Of a DNA stretch of 64,000 bases, positions 40,240 through 49,455 are shown in pieces. Under the pieces are notes generated by a model. That model saw only the letters and a program-made list of their open reading frames with translations. It had not been told where the DNA came from and ran no database searches. Origin of the DNA: Arthrobacter sp. NicSoilB4 (GTDB lineage Bacteria > Actinomycetota > Actinomycetes > Actinomycetales > Micrococcaceae); assembly GCF_019977335.1 (NCBI RefSeq), contig NZ_AP024653.1, forward strand, positions 930,001 to 994,000. The letters are read 5' to 3'. The position numbers were made by a program, and so were the translations under genes. The stretch's first letter is position 1. Every line of letters begins with the position of its first letter.

Positions 40240-41337
40240 CTAGCTGAGGGCGGAGTAGACCGCGCGGGACACGGCCAGGCGGACGGGCTGGACGTCGGAG
40301 AGCTCGCGGCGCGGGTGGACCCGGTTGCTCAGCAGGGCGATGCTGATTCCGGCGTCGCGGTCAACCAGCAGCGAGGTCCCGGTGAAACCGTTGTGGCCGC
40401 GGGCGGTGGGGGAGCCCATCCACGCGGCCTGCCCAATCCGCAGCCCAAGGCCGTGGCCGTATTCGGCGCCGGAGGTCGGCAGGGACGCGCCCAGCACCGC
40501 CGGGAGCTGGTCCGTCCACATGGCATCCGCCGTCGTGGGGGAGAGCATGCCCGGCAGGCCCGACCGCAGCGCCTCGCCGAAGTCCAGCAGCGCCGGGGCG
40601 GTGCCGAACAGGCCGGCGTTGCCGCTGGCCCCGCCGAGGGACCAGGCCGCCTCGTCGTGCACGGTGCCGCGGACCATGCCCCGGCCGTGTCCGGGCTGGT
40701 ATTCGGTCGCGGCGCTGCGCCCGGGGTCCGGGACGAAGGTCAGCGCGGCATCCGGGGCCAGCCTGGAGAGGACATGCTCAGCGACCAGCTCCGGCCACGG
40801 CCGTCCAGTGGCCTGTTCGGCCAGGACCATGATGGTGTTGAACCCGGCGCAGGAGTACTCGAAGCGTGTCCCCAGTGGGTGCACGGGCTCCAGGGCGAGC
40901 AGGTCCGCCAGCAGCGCCCCCCGGTCAAAACCCGCCCCGGCGGCCAGCGGAGCGCGCCAGCCTTCCCAGATCCCGGGCAGCCCCGAGGTGTGGGTGAGGA
41001 GATGGCGGAGCGTCACGCCGGATCGGCCCACCGGGACCGGCACCGGTGAGTCGAGCGCCAGCACACCGCCGTCCACCAGGGCCAGGGCCGTGACCGCGGT
41101 GAACACCTTGGTGACGGAGGCGAGGTCGTAGTACGTCCCGGCGTCGGCCGCGGTGCGCTGTCCCTCCGGGAGTTCGACGCCGTCAGGGCCGAAGCGCACC
41201 CCGTCACCGGCGGTGATGACCGGCAGCCGTTCGCCGTCGACCGCGACGGCGCAGACCGCCGACGGTGTGATGCCGTCCGCCACGGCGGAGTCGAGGAGGC
41301 GCTGGAGCCCGGCGTGCAGTTCGGGAAGGGCCGCCAT
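40240..41337 (-). CDS. Class C beta-lactamase-family serine hydrolase (YxN replaced)
   Basis: 365 residues. SxxK is S74-V-T-K77; HLLTHTSGLPG is the family loop; the third motif is HNG in GHNGFTG. The usual Y-x-N reads Y-S-C (FEYSCAGFN), so the Asn is missing or shifted. There is no signal peptide. Intracellular relatives include muropeptide amidases and esterases. Its ATG overlaps the LD-carboxypeptidase stop (TGATG), so they are co-translated. Confidence 0.82.
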   Translation of the reverse strand: MAALPELHAGLQRLLDSAVADGITPSAVCAVAVDGERLPVITAGDGVRFGPDGVELPEGQRTAADAGTYYDLASVTKVFTAVTALALVDGGVLALDSPVPVPVGRSGVTLRHLLTHTSGLPGIWEGWRAPLAAGAGFDRGALLADLLALEPVHPLGTRFEYSCAGFNTIMVLAEQATGRPWPELVAEHVLSRLAPDAALTFVPDPGRSAATEYQPGHGRGMVRGTVHDEAAWSLGGASGNAGLFGTAPALLDFGEALRSGLPGMLSPTTADAMWTDQLPAVLGASLPTSGAEYGHGLGLRIGQAAWMGSPTARGHNGFTGTSLLVDRDAGISIALLSNRVHPRRELSDVQPVRLAVSRAVYSALS

Positions 41338-42290
41338 CAGCCGAGCACCAGGCTGGGACTGCCGGCGGCGGGTGCGTGCAGGGTGGCGGCAACGCCGAGC
41401 GGGATGCTGTGGGCCGCCGGGCCGTGGCCAAAACCGAGTTCCCAGACCAGCGGGATGCCCAGCGGGGCGAGCAGCTCGAGGCAGAGGTCTTTGACCTCGG
41501 TCAGGTCGCCGCAGTCCTGCCAGGAGCCCAGGGCGAGTCCGGCAAGCCCGTCGAACCAGCCGGCCCGCAGCAGCGAGTGGAGCATCCCGTCAATCTTGTA
41601 GGGCGCTTCCGTGACATCCTCCAGCAGGCCGATCCGGCCCGCGTTGTCCAGGGGCGGCCTGCCCCGGGCGCCGAGGGTCATCCCGAGCAGGCTCAGGTTC
41701 CCGCCGGTCAGGGTTCCGTGGGCGGTGCCCGGGACGAGGGTCTCGGCGGCCTCCGCTGTGTAGCGGCGGCCGGCATGGGGTTCGAACACGGACTGCTTCA
41801 GGCTGGCGGTCGCGGCGGGGTCATCGAGCAGCGCGCCGGTGGCGAGCATGGGCGTGAACCAGGAGGGCATGTCCAGCCGTTCGGCCCAGAATTCGTGGAT
41901 CCCGGTGACGTCGGAGGACCCGAACAGCGGTTTCGGGGCGGCGGCGCGGAGCTTGTCGACGTCGAGCAGGTCCAGGAGGCGCACTGCGCCGTAACCGCCG
42001 CGGATCACGAAAACGGCGGACAACGTCGGATCACACCACGCGTCCTGCAGGTCGGCGGCGCGCTGGGCATCCGCGCCGGCGAGGTACGCCGCGCGGGGGT
42101 GCGTGGCCCGGAGGTTCTCCCCGGGCACCGGCACGAGGCCCCACGATTCGAGCAAGGCGATGGACCGTTCCAGCATGGCCGGCAGCGGCGGCCCCGAGCT
42201 CGCCACGAGCCCGACCCGGTCGCCGGGCCTGAGCGGTGCCAGGGCCGGTCCGGCGGCCGGCGCGGGGGACATGCCCAGCGGTGCCGTCAT
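41337..42290 (-). CDS. LD-carboxypeptidase (peptidase S66)
   Basis: 317 residues. The S66 triad is visible: Ser126 in FGSSDVTG, Glu in IGLLEDVTE and His in ELGFGHGP. VIRGGYGAVRLLDLLD is the conserved stretch before the nucleophile. The family removes the terminal D-Ala from murein tetrapeptides (LdcA) or acts on microcin-like peptides. In this operon it follows the oligopeptide ABC transporter genes with a 4-bp overlap, so the murein-peptide role fits best. Confidence 0.88.
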   Translation of the reverse strand: MTAPLGMSPAPAAGPALAPLRPGDRVGLVASSGPPLPAMLERSIALLESWGLVPVPGENLRATHPRAAYLAGADAQRAADLQDAWCDPTLSAVFVIRGGYGAVRLLDLLDVDKLRAAAPKPLFGSSDVTGIHEFWAERLDMPSWFTPMLATGALLDDPAATASLKQSVFEPHAGRRYTAEAAETLVPGTAHGTLTGGNLSLLGMTLGARGRPPLDNAGRIGLLEDVTEAPYKIDGMLHSLLRAGWFDGLAGLALGSWQDCGDLTEVKDLCLELLAPLGIPLVWELGFGHGPAAHSIPLGVAATLHAPAAGSPSLVLG

Positions 42291-43990
42291 GATCCGGCGC
42301 CGATCGCGACGCTGGCGTCGTCCTCCACGACGTTGTTGGTGGGCACCACGCTGAGCAGCTTCCGGGTGTACTCGTGCTGCGGGTTCAGCAGCACGTCTTC
42401 GACCCGGCCCTCCTCGACGATCCGGCCCTCGAACATCACCACCACCCGGTCGGCGATGTTCCAGGCCAGGCCGAGGTCGTGCGTGATGACCAGGGCGCCG
42501 AGGCCCAGCTCGCAGCGCAGCCGCAGGAGCAGGGCCAGGATTTCGGCGCGCACGGAGGCGTCCAGGCTGGCCACGGGCTCGTCCGCCACGAGGAATTCCG
42601 GGTCCAGGGCCAGGGCGCCGGCAATGACGACGCGCTGCCGTTGCCCGCCGGAGAGCTCCTGCGGGATGGCGGTGAGGTAGCGCTCCGGCGGATTCAGCTC
42701 CGCTTTCCGCAGTGCCGCTGCGACGATGTCCCGTTCGTTGCCGGGCAGCTTGTGCAGCCGGGGGCCCTCGGCGACGGCCTCATAGACCGAGTGTTTGGGG
42801 TTCAGCGCCGCGGACGGGTCCTGGAGCACGAACTGGACGCTCCGCCGGTAGTCCTTGAGGGCCTTCCGGTCGTGGGAGAGGACCTTGCCCTCGAAGAGCA
42901 CCTCGCCCGCACTCGGCCGCTGCAGGGCCAGCAGGGTGCGGGCCAGGGTGGTCTTGCCGGAGCCGGACTGCCCCACGAGCGCCACGATTTCGCCGCGGCC
43001 GCATGTGAGGTTGACCGAGTCCACGGCCTTGACGTTGCCGCCCCGGCCGGCGAACGTCACCGACAGGTTCCGGGCCTCGAGCACCACGTCCGCCGGATCC
43101 GGTGCCGTGAACGTCCCGGCCCGTTCCAGCGGCGTGGCGGCGGGAGCGTCCGGTGCCGTGTAGCCGGGCAGCCGGAGCCGGGACGCGGGGTCGCCGATCA
43201 GCGGGAACGCGGCTGCGAGGGCCTGGGTGTGCGGGTGCTGCGGGGTGCGCATGACGTCTGCGGAGGGCCCGTCCTCCACGATCCGGCCCTGCTGCATCAC
43301 GACGATCCGCTCGCACGTGGCGGCGAGGACAGAGAGGTCATGGCTGATCATGATGAGGGACAGCCCGCGGGAGGCCACCAAGGCGGTGAGGACGTTCAGG
43401 ACCTGGGCCTGCACAATGACGTCCAGGGCGGTGGTGGGCTCGTCGGCGATGATCAGCTCGGGGTCGCAGGCCAGGGCCATCGCGATCATGACGCGCTGTT
43501 TCTGCCCGCCCGAGAGTTCATGCGGGTAGGAGGCGCCCTTGGCCGGGGACAGGTCCACGAGTTCCAGCAGCTCGGCAACCCGGAGGTCCCGTGCGGCGTC
43601 GTCCTTGTAGGGAAGCGCCCTGGCGTGGATGCGGAGTGCTTCCGCGATCTGCTCCCGGACCTTCCGGACCGGATTCAGTGAGTGCATGGCACCCTGGAAC
43701 ACGATGGAGGCCTCGGTCCAGCGGACCGCACGCAGCCTGCCCCAGCTGAGGTCCGGGACGTTCTCCTCGCCGAGCAGGATGCTGCCATCGACCTTCGCGT
43801 TGGCGGGCAGCAGCCGGAGCACGGACATGGCCAGGGTGGACTTGCCGCAGCCGGATTCGCCGGCCAGGCCCAGCGTTGAGCCGGGCTCGACGACGAGGTT
43901 GACGCCGTCGACGGCTGTCAGAGTGCGGGGGCCGTCCTCGCCCTGCGTGGCGTACGTGACGCGGAGGTCCTTGAATTCAAGACGCGGCAT
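42287..43990 (-). CDS. Fused dipeptide ABC transporter ATPase (DppD-DppF type)
   Basis: 567 residues with two complete ABC modules. Module 1: Walker A GESGCGKST at about 43-51, signature LSGGQKQRV, Walker B LIIADEPTTALD. Module 2: Walker A GQSGSGKTT, signature LSGGQRQRV, Walker B FLVADEPVASLD. Between them is the oligopeptide-type C-terminal segment (PQHPHTQAL, PGYTAPDAP). Peptide importers normally use two separate ATPases; fusion is common in actinobacteria. Start TAATG overlaps the permease stop; the end overlaps LD-carboxypeptidase by ATGA. Confidence 0.93.
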   Translation of the reverse strand: MPRLEFKDLRVTYATQGEDGPRTLTAVDGVNLVVEPGSTLGLAGESGCGKSTLAMSVLRLLPANAKVDGSILLGEENVPDLSWGRLRAVRWTEASIVFQGAMHSLNPVRKVREQIAEALRIHARALPYKDDAARDLRVAELLELVDLSPAKGASYPHELSGGQKQRVMIAMALACDPELIIADEPTTALDVIVQAQVLNVLTALVASRGLSLIMISHDLSVLAATCERIVVMQQGRIVEDGPSADVMRTPQHPHTQALAAAFPLIGDPASRLRLPGYTAPDAPAATPLERAGTFTAPDPADVVLEARNLSVTFAGRGGNVKAVDSVNLTCGRGEIVALVGQSGSGKTTLARTLLALQRPSAGEVLFEGKVLSHDRKALKDYRRSVQFVLQDPSAALNPKHSVYEAVAEGPRLHKLPGNERDIVAAALRKAELNPPERYLTAIPQELSGGQRQRVVIAGALALDPEFLVADEPVASLDASVRAEILALLLRLRCELGLGALVITHDLGLAWNIADRVVVMFEGRIVEEGRVEDVLLNPQHEYTRKLLSVVPTNNVVEDDASVAIGAGS

Positions 43991-44892
43991 TAGCGGCCTC
44001 TCAGGGTCGGATTGATGACTGACTCGAAGGCGCGGCCCACCAGCGTGAAGCACAGCACCACGAGGACGATGGCGATGCCCGGGGTCAGCACGAACCACCA
44101 GTAGCCGCCGGTCGCGGCGCCGGTGTCCAGGGCGGCCTTCAGCATGGAGCCCCAGGAGATCTGCCCCGGGTCGCCCATGCCGAGGAAGGACAGCGTGGAT
44201 TCGGCGATGATGGCCGAACCGACAGTGAGGGTGGTGTTGGCCAGAACCAGCGGCATCACGGCGGGCAGCACGTGCTTGCCGATGATGTGCGCGTCCGAGG
44301 CGCCGAGAGCCCAGCTGCGTTCGATGTAGGCGCGGGACTCCACGCTGAGCGTCTGGGAGCGCACCAGGCGGGCCGTGCCGGCCCAGGAGGTGATGCCGAT
44401 GGCGATCACGATGGTGGCGACGCCGGGACCGATCACCGAGGACAGCACAATCGCCAGGACCAGGCTGGGGACCACCAGGAAGAAGTCGATGACGCGCATC
44501 AGCACGCCCTGGGTGGCGCCAGTGAAGTGCCCGGCGGCCATGCCCACCACGGTGCCGATCAGCATGGACACGGCGGTGGCGGCGAAGCCGACCAGCAGCG
44601 AGATCCGGGCGCCCCAGACGAGCATCGCCAGGATGGACCGGCCGGCGGGGTCGGTGCCCAGCGGGTTCGCCCAGGTGGGCGGCTCGTTCTGGGCCGAGGT
44701 GATCCGGGTGACGTTGAGTGTTTCCTCGGGCGCCAGCACCGGGGCCAGGAACGCCAGCAGGATCACGACGCCGAGCAGGACCAGCCCGATCAGCCCGGCG
44801 CGGTTGGCGGCGAACTCCGCCCACACCTCGCGGAGGCGCTGGACCCGGCGGGCGGTGGCCACGCTGCGCCGGCTGCTCGTGAGGGTACTCAT
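43990..44892 (-). CDS. Peptide ABC transporter permease (DppC type)
   Basis: 300 residues, six helices. The N-terminal helix (GLIGLVLLGVVILLAFLAPVLAP), then NPLGTDPAGRSILAMLVWGARISLLVG, is the DppC hallmark. The EAA loop is ERSWALGASDAHIIGKHVLP. It forms the channel with the DppB protein encoded upstream. Its ATG overlaps that gene's stop by 4 bp. Confidence 0.93.
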   Translation of the reverse strand: MSTLTSSRRSVATARRVQRLREVWAEFAANRAGLIGLVLLGVVILLAFLAPVLAPEETLNVTRITSAQNEPPTWANPLGTDPAGRSILAMLVWGARISLLVGFAATAVSMLIGTVVGMAAGHFTGATQGVLMRVIDFFLVVPSLVLAIVLSSVIGPGVATIVIAIGITSWAGTARLVRSQTLSVESRAYIERSWALGASDAHIIGKHVLPAVMPLVLANTTLTVGSAIIAESTLSFLGMGDPGQISWGSMLKAALDTGAATGGYWWFVLTPGIAIVLVVLCFTLVGRAFESVINPTLRGR

Positions 44893-45965
44893 GAGGCACG
44901 CAGCCGGGGGTCGAGGAGGCGGTAGACGATGTCGGCGAAGAAATTCATGATGATCACAATCGAGGAGAAGACAACGAAGGTTCCCTGCAGCAGCGGGAAG
45001 TCCGGGGCGGACAGGGCCTGGAACGTCAGGTAGCCCAGCCCCGGCCAGGAGAACACCGTCTCCACCGTCACCGCACCGCCGACCAGCCCGCCGAGGGTCA
45101 GGAAGATCAGCGTCACGGTAGGCAGCAGGGCGTTGGGGACGGCGTGCTTGCGGCGCACCTCGTCCTCACGCAGGCCCTTCGCCCGCGCGGTGACGAGGTA
45201 GTCGGCGCTCATTTCCTCCAGCAGGGACGCCCGCATCACCATGAGGTACTGGGCATAAACGACGGCGACCATGGTCAGGACCGGCAGGACCATGTGCCGG
45301 GCCACGTCCCAGGCGTACTCGAGGCCGGTGGCCTGGACGCCCGCGGTGACCATGCCGCCGGTCGGGAACCAGTGCAGGCCGCCGGCGAAGACCAGCAGCA
45401 TCAGCAGGCCCAGCCAGAACGTCGGGACGGACCAGAAGACCAGGGCCAGGCCGGTCTGGGTCTTGTCGAAGCGGCTGCCGCGCCGCCACGCGGCCCGCTG
45501 CCCGAGCCAGAGGCCCAGGACGACGGACAGCGCGGCGGCGGTGCCGGTGAGCAGCAGGGTGGGGCCGATCCGGTCCAGGATCAGCTCCATCACCGGCCGG
45601 TTGTAGGTGTAGGAATCGCCCAGTTTGCCCTGGAACAGGTCCGTCAGGTAGCGCCAGAACTGCGCCGGGAGCGGCTGGTCCAGGCCGTACTGCCGGCGCA
45701 GGATATCCATCTGTTCCGGCGTGACCTGCCGGCCGTCCGCCAGCGACCGGACGGGGTCGCCCGGCAGGATGCGGAAGGCGAAGAAACCAAGGAGGACCAC
45801 CATGACCAGGGACACCGCTGCGCCGCCGGCCTTGGCGCCGATGTAGCGCAGCCAGGATCCGCCGCGCCGGGGTTCGTCGGTATCCTTGTCCGGGGTCCCG
45901 CCGGGAGGGGCCGCCAATGCGGGCACTGCCCCTCCGAGGACGGGGTCACTGAGCGTTGATTCCAT
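44889..45965 (-). CDS. Peptide ABC transporter permease (DppB type)
   Basis: 358 residues. A 40-residue polar N-terminal extension (GGTPDKDTDEPRRGG) precedes helix 1 (GAAVSLVMVVLLGFFAFRIL), then LPGDPVRSL, DQPLPAQFWRYLTDLFQGKLGDSY and the EAA loop TARAKGLREDEVRRKHAVPNA. These are the DppB/OppB landmarks. The ATG at 45965 is 2 bp after the binding-protein stop. Confidence 0.92.
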   Translation of the reverse strand: MESTLSDPVLGGAVPALAAPPGGTPDKDTDEPRRGGSWLRYIGAKAGGAAVSLVMVVLLGFFAFRILPGDPVRSLADGRQVTPEQMDILRRQYGLDQPLPAQFWRYLTDLFQGKLGDSYTYNRPVMELILDRIGPTLLLTGTAAALSVVLGLWLGQRAAWRRGSRFDKTQTGLALVFWSVPTFWLGLLMLLVFAGGLHWFPTGGMVTAGVQATGLEYAWDVARHMVLPVLTMVAVVYAQYLMVMRASLLEEMSADYLVTARAKGLREDEVRRKHAVPNALLPTVTLIFLTLGGLVGGAVTVETVFSWPGLGYLTFQALSAPDFPLLQGTFVVFSSIVIIMNFFADIVYRLLDPRLRAS

Positions 45966-45967
45966 TG

Positions 45968-47845
45968 CTACTCGCGGTCTCCTGCAGTCGCGCTGCGGCG
46001 GCGGTAGAGCACAAATCCGCCGGCCGCCAGGGCCAGGAGCACGACGGCGGGCACAACCACCGCGGCCGGGTTGAACCCGGCGGAGGCCTCGTCGGTGCCG
46101 GTGTTCATGCCCACGGGGGTGGCGCTGTAGTAGCCCCACGGACCGTTCTGGCCGGTGATGACGCCGCCCTTTTCCGGCTGCGTGACGAACGGCTGGAACT
46201 TGTCCGACCGGTAGGCCTCGAGCGTGTTGGCGTAGTACATGACGTTGTTGACGGCGGCGTTGTAGATCATTTCCTGGCCCTGCTTGACGAGGGCGCTGCG
46301 CTTGGCCTGGTCCAGTTCCTCGTGCTGGCGCTTGAAGAGGGCGTCGAACTCGGGGGAGCAGTAGTTGTTCTCCGAGGTGGCGCCGGTGCCGTCAGCGTTC
46401 GGGCGGGAGGCGCAGGTGTTGATGGAGAGCTGGAAGTCCGGGTCCGGTCCCATGCCCCAGCCGGTGAAGTAGAGGTCGTAGTTGCCCACCGTGGAGTCGT
46501 CGTTCACCTGGGCAGAGGACTTCATCACGGTGGTGACGTCGATGCCGATCTCCTTCAGCCACGGCTTGACGTAGTCGGCCATCTGCTGGTGCGTGGGATC
46601 GGTGTTGCGGCCCATCAGGCGCAGCTTGAGCGGGTTGCCGGACTTGTCCAGGCGGATCCCGTCGGCGCCCTTGGTGTAGCCGGCCTTGTCCAGCAGCTCG
46701 TTGGCGGCCTGCGGATTGTACTTCAGCGGCAGGTCCTTGGTGTCCCAGTTGTACTGGGGGTAGGCGAGCGGAACCTCGCCGGTGGCCTCCTGGCCGAGGC
46801 CCTGGAGGACTTTGTCGAGGAGGGTCTTGTTGTCGACTGCCATCACGATCGCGCGGCGCAGTTCGACGTCGTGCAGGGCGGGGCTGCCGTCGCCGATGGG
46901 GGTGTTGTCGGGGGTCTGCGTGCCGGGGTTGATGCCGATCGCCTGGTAGCGGCGGCCGGTGCCGGCGTTGGTGGTGATGCCGGGCTGGTTCTGCAGGGCC
47001 TTGTACTGGGCCGGGGTCAGGCCGCTGATCAGGTCCACTTCGCCGGTTTTGAGGGCCTGCACGGCGGCGTCGCTGTTCTTGTAGGGCGCGTACGTGATGC
47101 CGTCGATCTTGGCCTTGCCCTGCCAGTAGTAGGGGTTGGACTTCATCGTGACGCCGGCTGCCTTGTCGTAGCTGGTGACAGTGAAGGGGCCGGAGCCCAC
47201 AGCGTCCTTGTCGTTGGTGAAAGTGGCCGGGTTCTCGACCTTGGACCAGACATGTTCGGGCATGATCGGGAGCTGGGTGCCCGGGTTGGGGGCCTGCGGT
47301 GCCTTGAGTGTGATGACCAGGGTTTCGTCGTCCTTGGCTTCCACCGCGGCGACGGAGGACAGCAGTGAGCCGTTGGCCTGCTTGAGCTGGTCGTTCGTCT
47401 GGATGGCCTTGAACGTCCAGGCGCCGTCCTTGGCCGTGATCGGCTGGCCGTCGGACCATTTGCGGTCCTTGGGCAGGTGGAAGGTCCAGACCTTGCCGTC
47501 GGTGGAGGTCTCCCACTTGTCCGCCATGCTGGGGATGTCCTCGTTGTTCTTCGGGCCGTACGCCACGAGGGACTGGTACTGCAGCGCGAGGATGCCGGTG
47601 CTGCTGGAGAGGATCGCCTTGAACGGGTTGAGCGAGTCAATGTCCCCGGTCAGTGCGAGCTTGAGGGTGCTGCCCGCGGGGGCGCTTGACGCTGTTGCGG
47701 CCGGTACCGCCATAACGGCCGGGGCGAGGGCGACGACGGCGGCAGCCAGGACCGCCGGGAGGCGCACTCCGGTTGGTGATTTGCTGCGGGGTTTCTTGTT
47801 TCCCGGCGGCGGTGTTGGTGCTGCCGCGGTCCGTGTCGGTGTCAT
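45968..47845 (-). CDS. Peptide ABC transporter substrate-binding protein with a C-terminal anchor
   Basis: 625 residues of the SBP family 5. A signal peptide lies at about 28-53 (LPAVLAAAVVALAPAVMAVP), with no lipobox Cys. The mature part has the family motif MADKWETSTDGKVWTFHLPKDRKWSDG. Unusually, it ends with a hydrophobic helix and basic tail (VVPAVVLLALAAGGFVLYRR), so it is probably held on the membrane by its C-terminus instead of by a lipid. It delivers peptides to the DppBC channel. It heads the minus-strand transporter and hydrolase operon. Confidence 0.92.
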   Translation of the reverse strand: MTPTRTAAAPTPPPGNKKPRSKSPTGVRLPAVLAAAVVALAPAVMAVPAATASSAPAGSTLKLALTGDIDSLNPFKAILSSSTGILALQYQSLVAYGPKNNEDIPSMADKWETSTDGKVWTFHLPKDRKWSDGQPITAKDGAWTFKAIQTNDQLKQANGSLLSSVAAVEAKDDETLVITLKAPQAPNPGTQLPIMPEHVWSKVENPATFTNDKDAVGSGPFTVTSYDKAAGVTMKSNPYYWQGKAKIDGITYAPYKNSDAAVQALKTGEVDLISGLTPAQYKALQNQPGITTNAGTGRRYQAIGINPGTQTPDNTPIGDGSPALHDVELRRAIVMAVDNKTLLDKVLQGLGQEATGEVPLAYPQYNWDTKDLPLKYNPQAANELLDKAGYTKGADGIRLDKSGNPLKLRLMGRNTDPTHQQMADYVKPWLKEIGIDVTTVMKSSAQVNDDSTVGNYDLYFTGWGMGPDPDFQLSINTCASRPNADGTGATSENNYCSPEFDALFKRQHEELDQAKRSALVKQGQEMIYNAAVNNVMYYANTLEAYRSDKFQPFVTQPEKGGVITGQNGPWGYYSATPVGMNTGTDEASAGFNPAAVVVPAVVLLALAAGGFVLYRRRSATAGDRE

Positions 47846-47987
47846 CGCGTTCCCCTAGTGGTTCAGTGATCAGCGTGGGTTGTGATCAGTGTGTCTGGTG
47901 GCGGCTGGCGCCGTATCCCCTGGCAGGGCCGGGGGACGGCTTCAAGGTATCCGGGAGTTGTGTCGCGGATGTAACCAGCATGTAAAT

Positions 47988-48016
47988 GAATTACCGGATT
48001 GAATAACGTGATGCAA
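47988..48016 (-). promoter_or_regulatory. Candidate promoter of the peptide-transporter operon
   Basis: On the minus strand TTGCAT (48016-48011) and TAATTC (47993-47988) are 17 bp apart, leaving a leader of about 135 nt before the binding-protein ATG. The -35 lies inside the candidate operator at 48000-48020. Confidence 0.4.
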
Positions 48017-48020
48017 TTCA
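48000..48020. promoter_or_regulatory. Candidate operator in the divergent peptide/muropeptide control region
   Basis: A 21-bp dyad, tgaataacgtgatgcaattc plus a final a, with perfect 5-bp ends (tgaat/attca) and 14 of 20 symmetric positions. It lies in the shared gap between the transporter operon and the M20 peptidase genes and overlaps the minus-strand -35. RpiR/MurR-type regulators bind dyads of about this size, and one is encoded 3 kb away. Confidence 0.4.
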
Positions 48021-48075
48021 CTTACGCTCACCCTATAGCCGAGGTGTTCAGAAAACCATTCAGGGAGACCCAACC

Positions 48076-49455
48076 GTGACCATTAATGCGCCGAGCACTG
48101 CAGGGGCCGCCCGTCCGGCAGCAGGAGCGGCAGCAGCTGCTCCGACCACCGACGCGGCCGAGCTGTGCGCGCGGCTGATCCGCTTCGACACCACCAACCA
48201 CGGGGAGGGCATGAGCGCCGGGGAGCGGGAGTGCGCGGAATTCATAGCCTCGCTCCTGGCCGGTGCCGGCTACAGCCCCGTCCTGCTGGGGCCCTCCCCG
48301 GAGCGCTCCTCGGTGGTGGTGCGGATCGAGGGCACGGACCGGTCCCTGTCGGGCCTGCTGGTCCACGCCCACCTCGACGTTGTGCCGGCCGAGCCGGAGC
48401 AGTGGAGCCGCGATCCGTTCTCCGGCGAGATCGACGGCGGCTATATCTACGGCAGGGGCGCCTCCGACATGAAGGACATGGTGGCGATGACCCTCGCGAC
48501 CCTGCTCAAGTGGTCGGCGGCCGGAACCCGGCCCAAACGGGACGTGGTGGTGGCCTTCGTGGCGGACGAGGAGGACAAAGGCGACTACGGCGCCCTCTGG
48601 CTCGTGGCTGAACACCCCGAACTGTTCGACGGCGTCGGGGCCGCCATCGGCGAGTCCGGCGGCCACGCGACGGTCCTGACCGCCGTCGACGGCCGGGAGG
48701 TCCGGCTGTACCCGGTGGCAGTGGCGGAGCGCGGCACCCTGCACGTCCGGGTCCGGGCCGAGGGGAACTCGGGCCACGGCTCCCGCCCGGTGCCCGCAAA
48801 CGCCGTCAAGACCCTGATTTCCGGGCTTGAGCGGGTGGGAAGCCACCGCTGGCCGCTGACCCTCACGCCGGCCGTGCGCGCCTACATCGAGCAGACCTCT
48901 GCGGCGCTGGGGCATAACGCGGATCTGGCGACCGAGGCCGGCGTCGGGCTGGCCATTGACGCCATGGGTACGGCGGGTACCGTGGCGGGGGTGACCATCC
49001 GCTGCTCCGCCACTCCCACGGTGCTGCGCGCCGGGTACAAGGTCAACGTCATCCCGGGCGTCGCCGAAGCCGACATTGACATCCGCTGCCTGCCGGGGAC
49101 CCAGGAATCCACCATGGAGACGATCGATGCGCTCCTGGGCCCGGGGATCACGCGCGAATTCCTTTCCAACCAGCCCCCCACCCAATCGGACGCCGGCTCG
49201 CACTGGTTCGACTCGATGCGCAGTGCCCTGCTGCGGCACGACCCTGCCGCCGTCGTGGTGCCCTACTGCATGGGCGGCGGCACGGACGCCAAAGCCTTCG
49301 CGCCGCTGGGGATCTCCTGCTTCGGCTTCGCGCCCCTGGGCGCTGACCCCGGGGGCCGGACCGTGGACGGCGTGCACGGTGTGGACGAACGCGTCCCGGT
49401 GGCGAGCGTCCGCAGCGGTCAGCGCATCCTGCAGGACTTCCTGGAGAACGTGTGA
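48076..49455 (+). CDS. M20 family metallopeptidase
   Basis: 459 residues. Zn ligands in HAHLDVVPAE (about 96-105) and GRGASDMKDM (about 126-135), the catalytic and bridging acids in VADEEDKGDYG, and the dimerisation domain with NSGHGSRP. It resembles the M20 ArgE/DapE/CPG2 group of carboxypeptidases and dipeptidases and is cytoplasmic. It probably cleaves imported dipeptides. The GTG at 48076 follows gggagaccc. It shares a GTGA overlap with the next gene. Confidence 0.88.
   Translation: MTINAPSTAGAARPAAGAAAAAPTTDAAELCARLIRFDTTNHGEGMSAGERECAEFIASLLAGAGYSPVLLGPSPERSSVVVRIEGTDRSLSGLLVHAHLDVVPAEPEQWSRDPFSGEIDGGYIYGRGASDMKDMVAMTLATLLKWSAAGTRPKRDVVVAFVADEEDKGDYGALWLVAEHPELFDGVGAAIGESGGHATVLTAVDGREVRLYPVAVAERGTLHVRVRAEGNSGHGSRPVPANAVKTLISGLERVGSHRWPLTLTPAVRAYIEQTSAALGHNADLATEAGVGLAIDAMGTAGTVAGVTIRCSATPTVLRAGYKVNVIPGVAEADIDIRCLPGTQESTMETIDALLGPGITREFLSNQPPTQSDAGSHWFDSMRSALLRHDPAAVVVPYCMGGGTDAKAFAPLGISCFGFAPLGADPGGRTVDGVHGVDERVPVASVRSGQRILQDFLENV

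Noticed and set aside
39376..41337. Beta-lactam resistance genes
   Set aside because: The proteins have the fold and SxxK motifs but no signal peptides, and they sit in a peptide-processing operon, so resistance is not supported.
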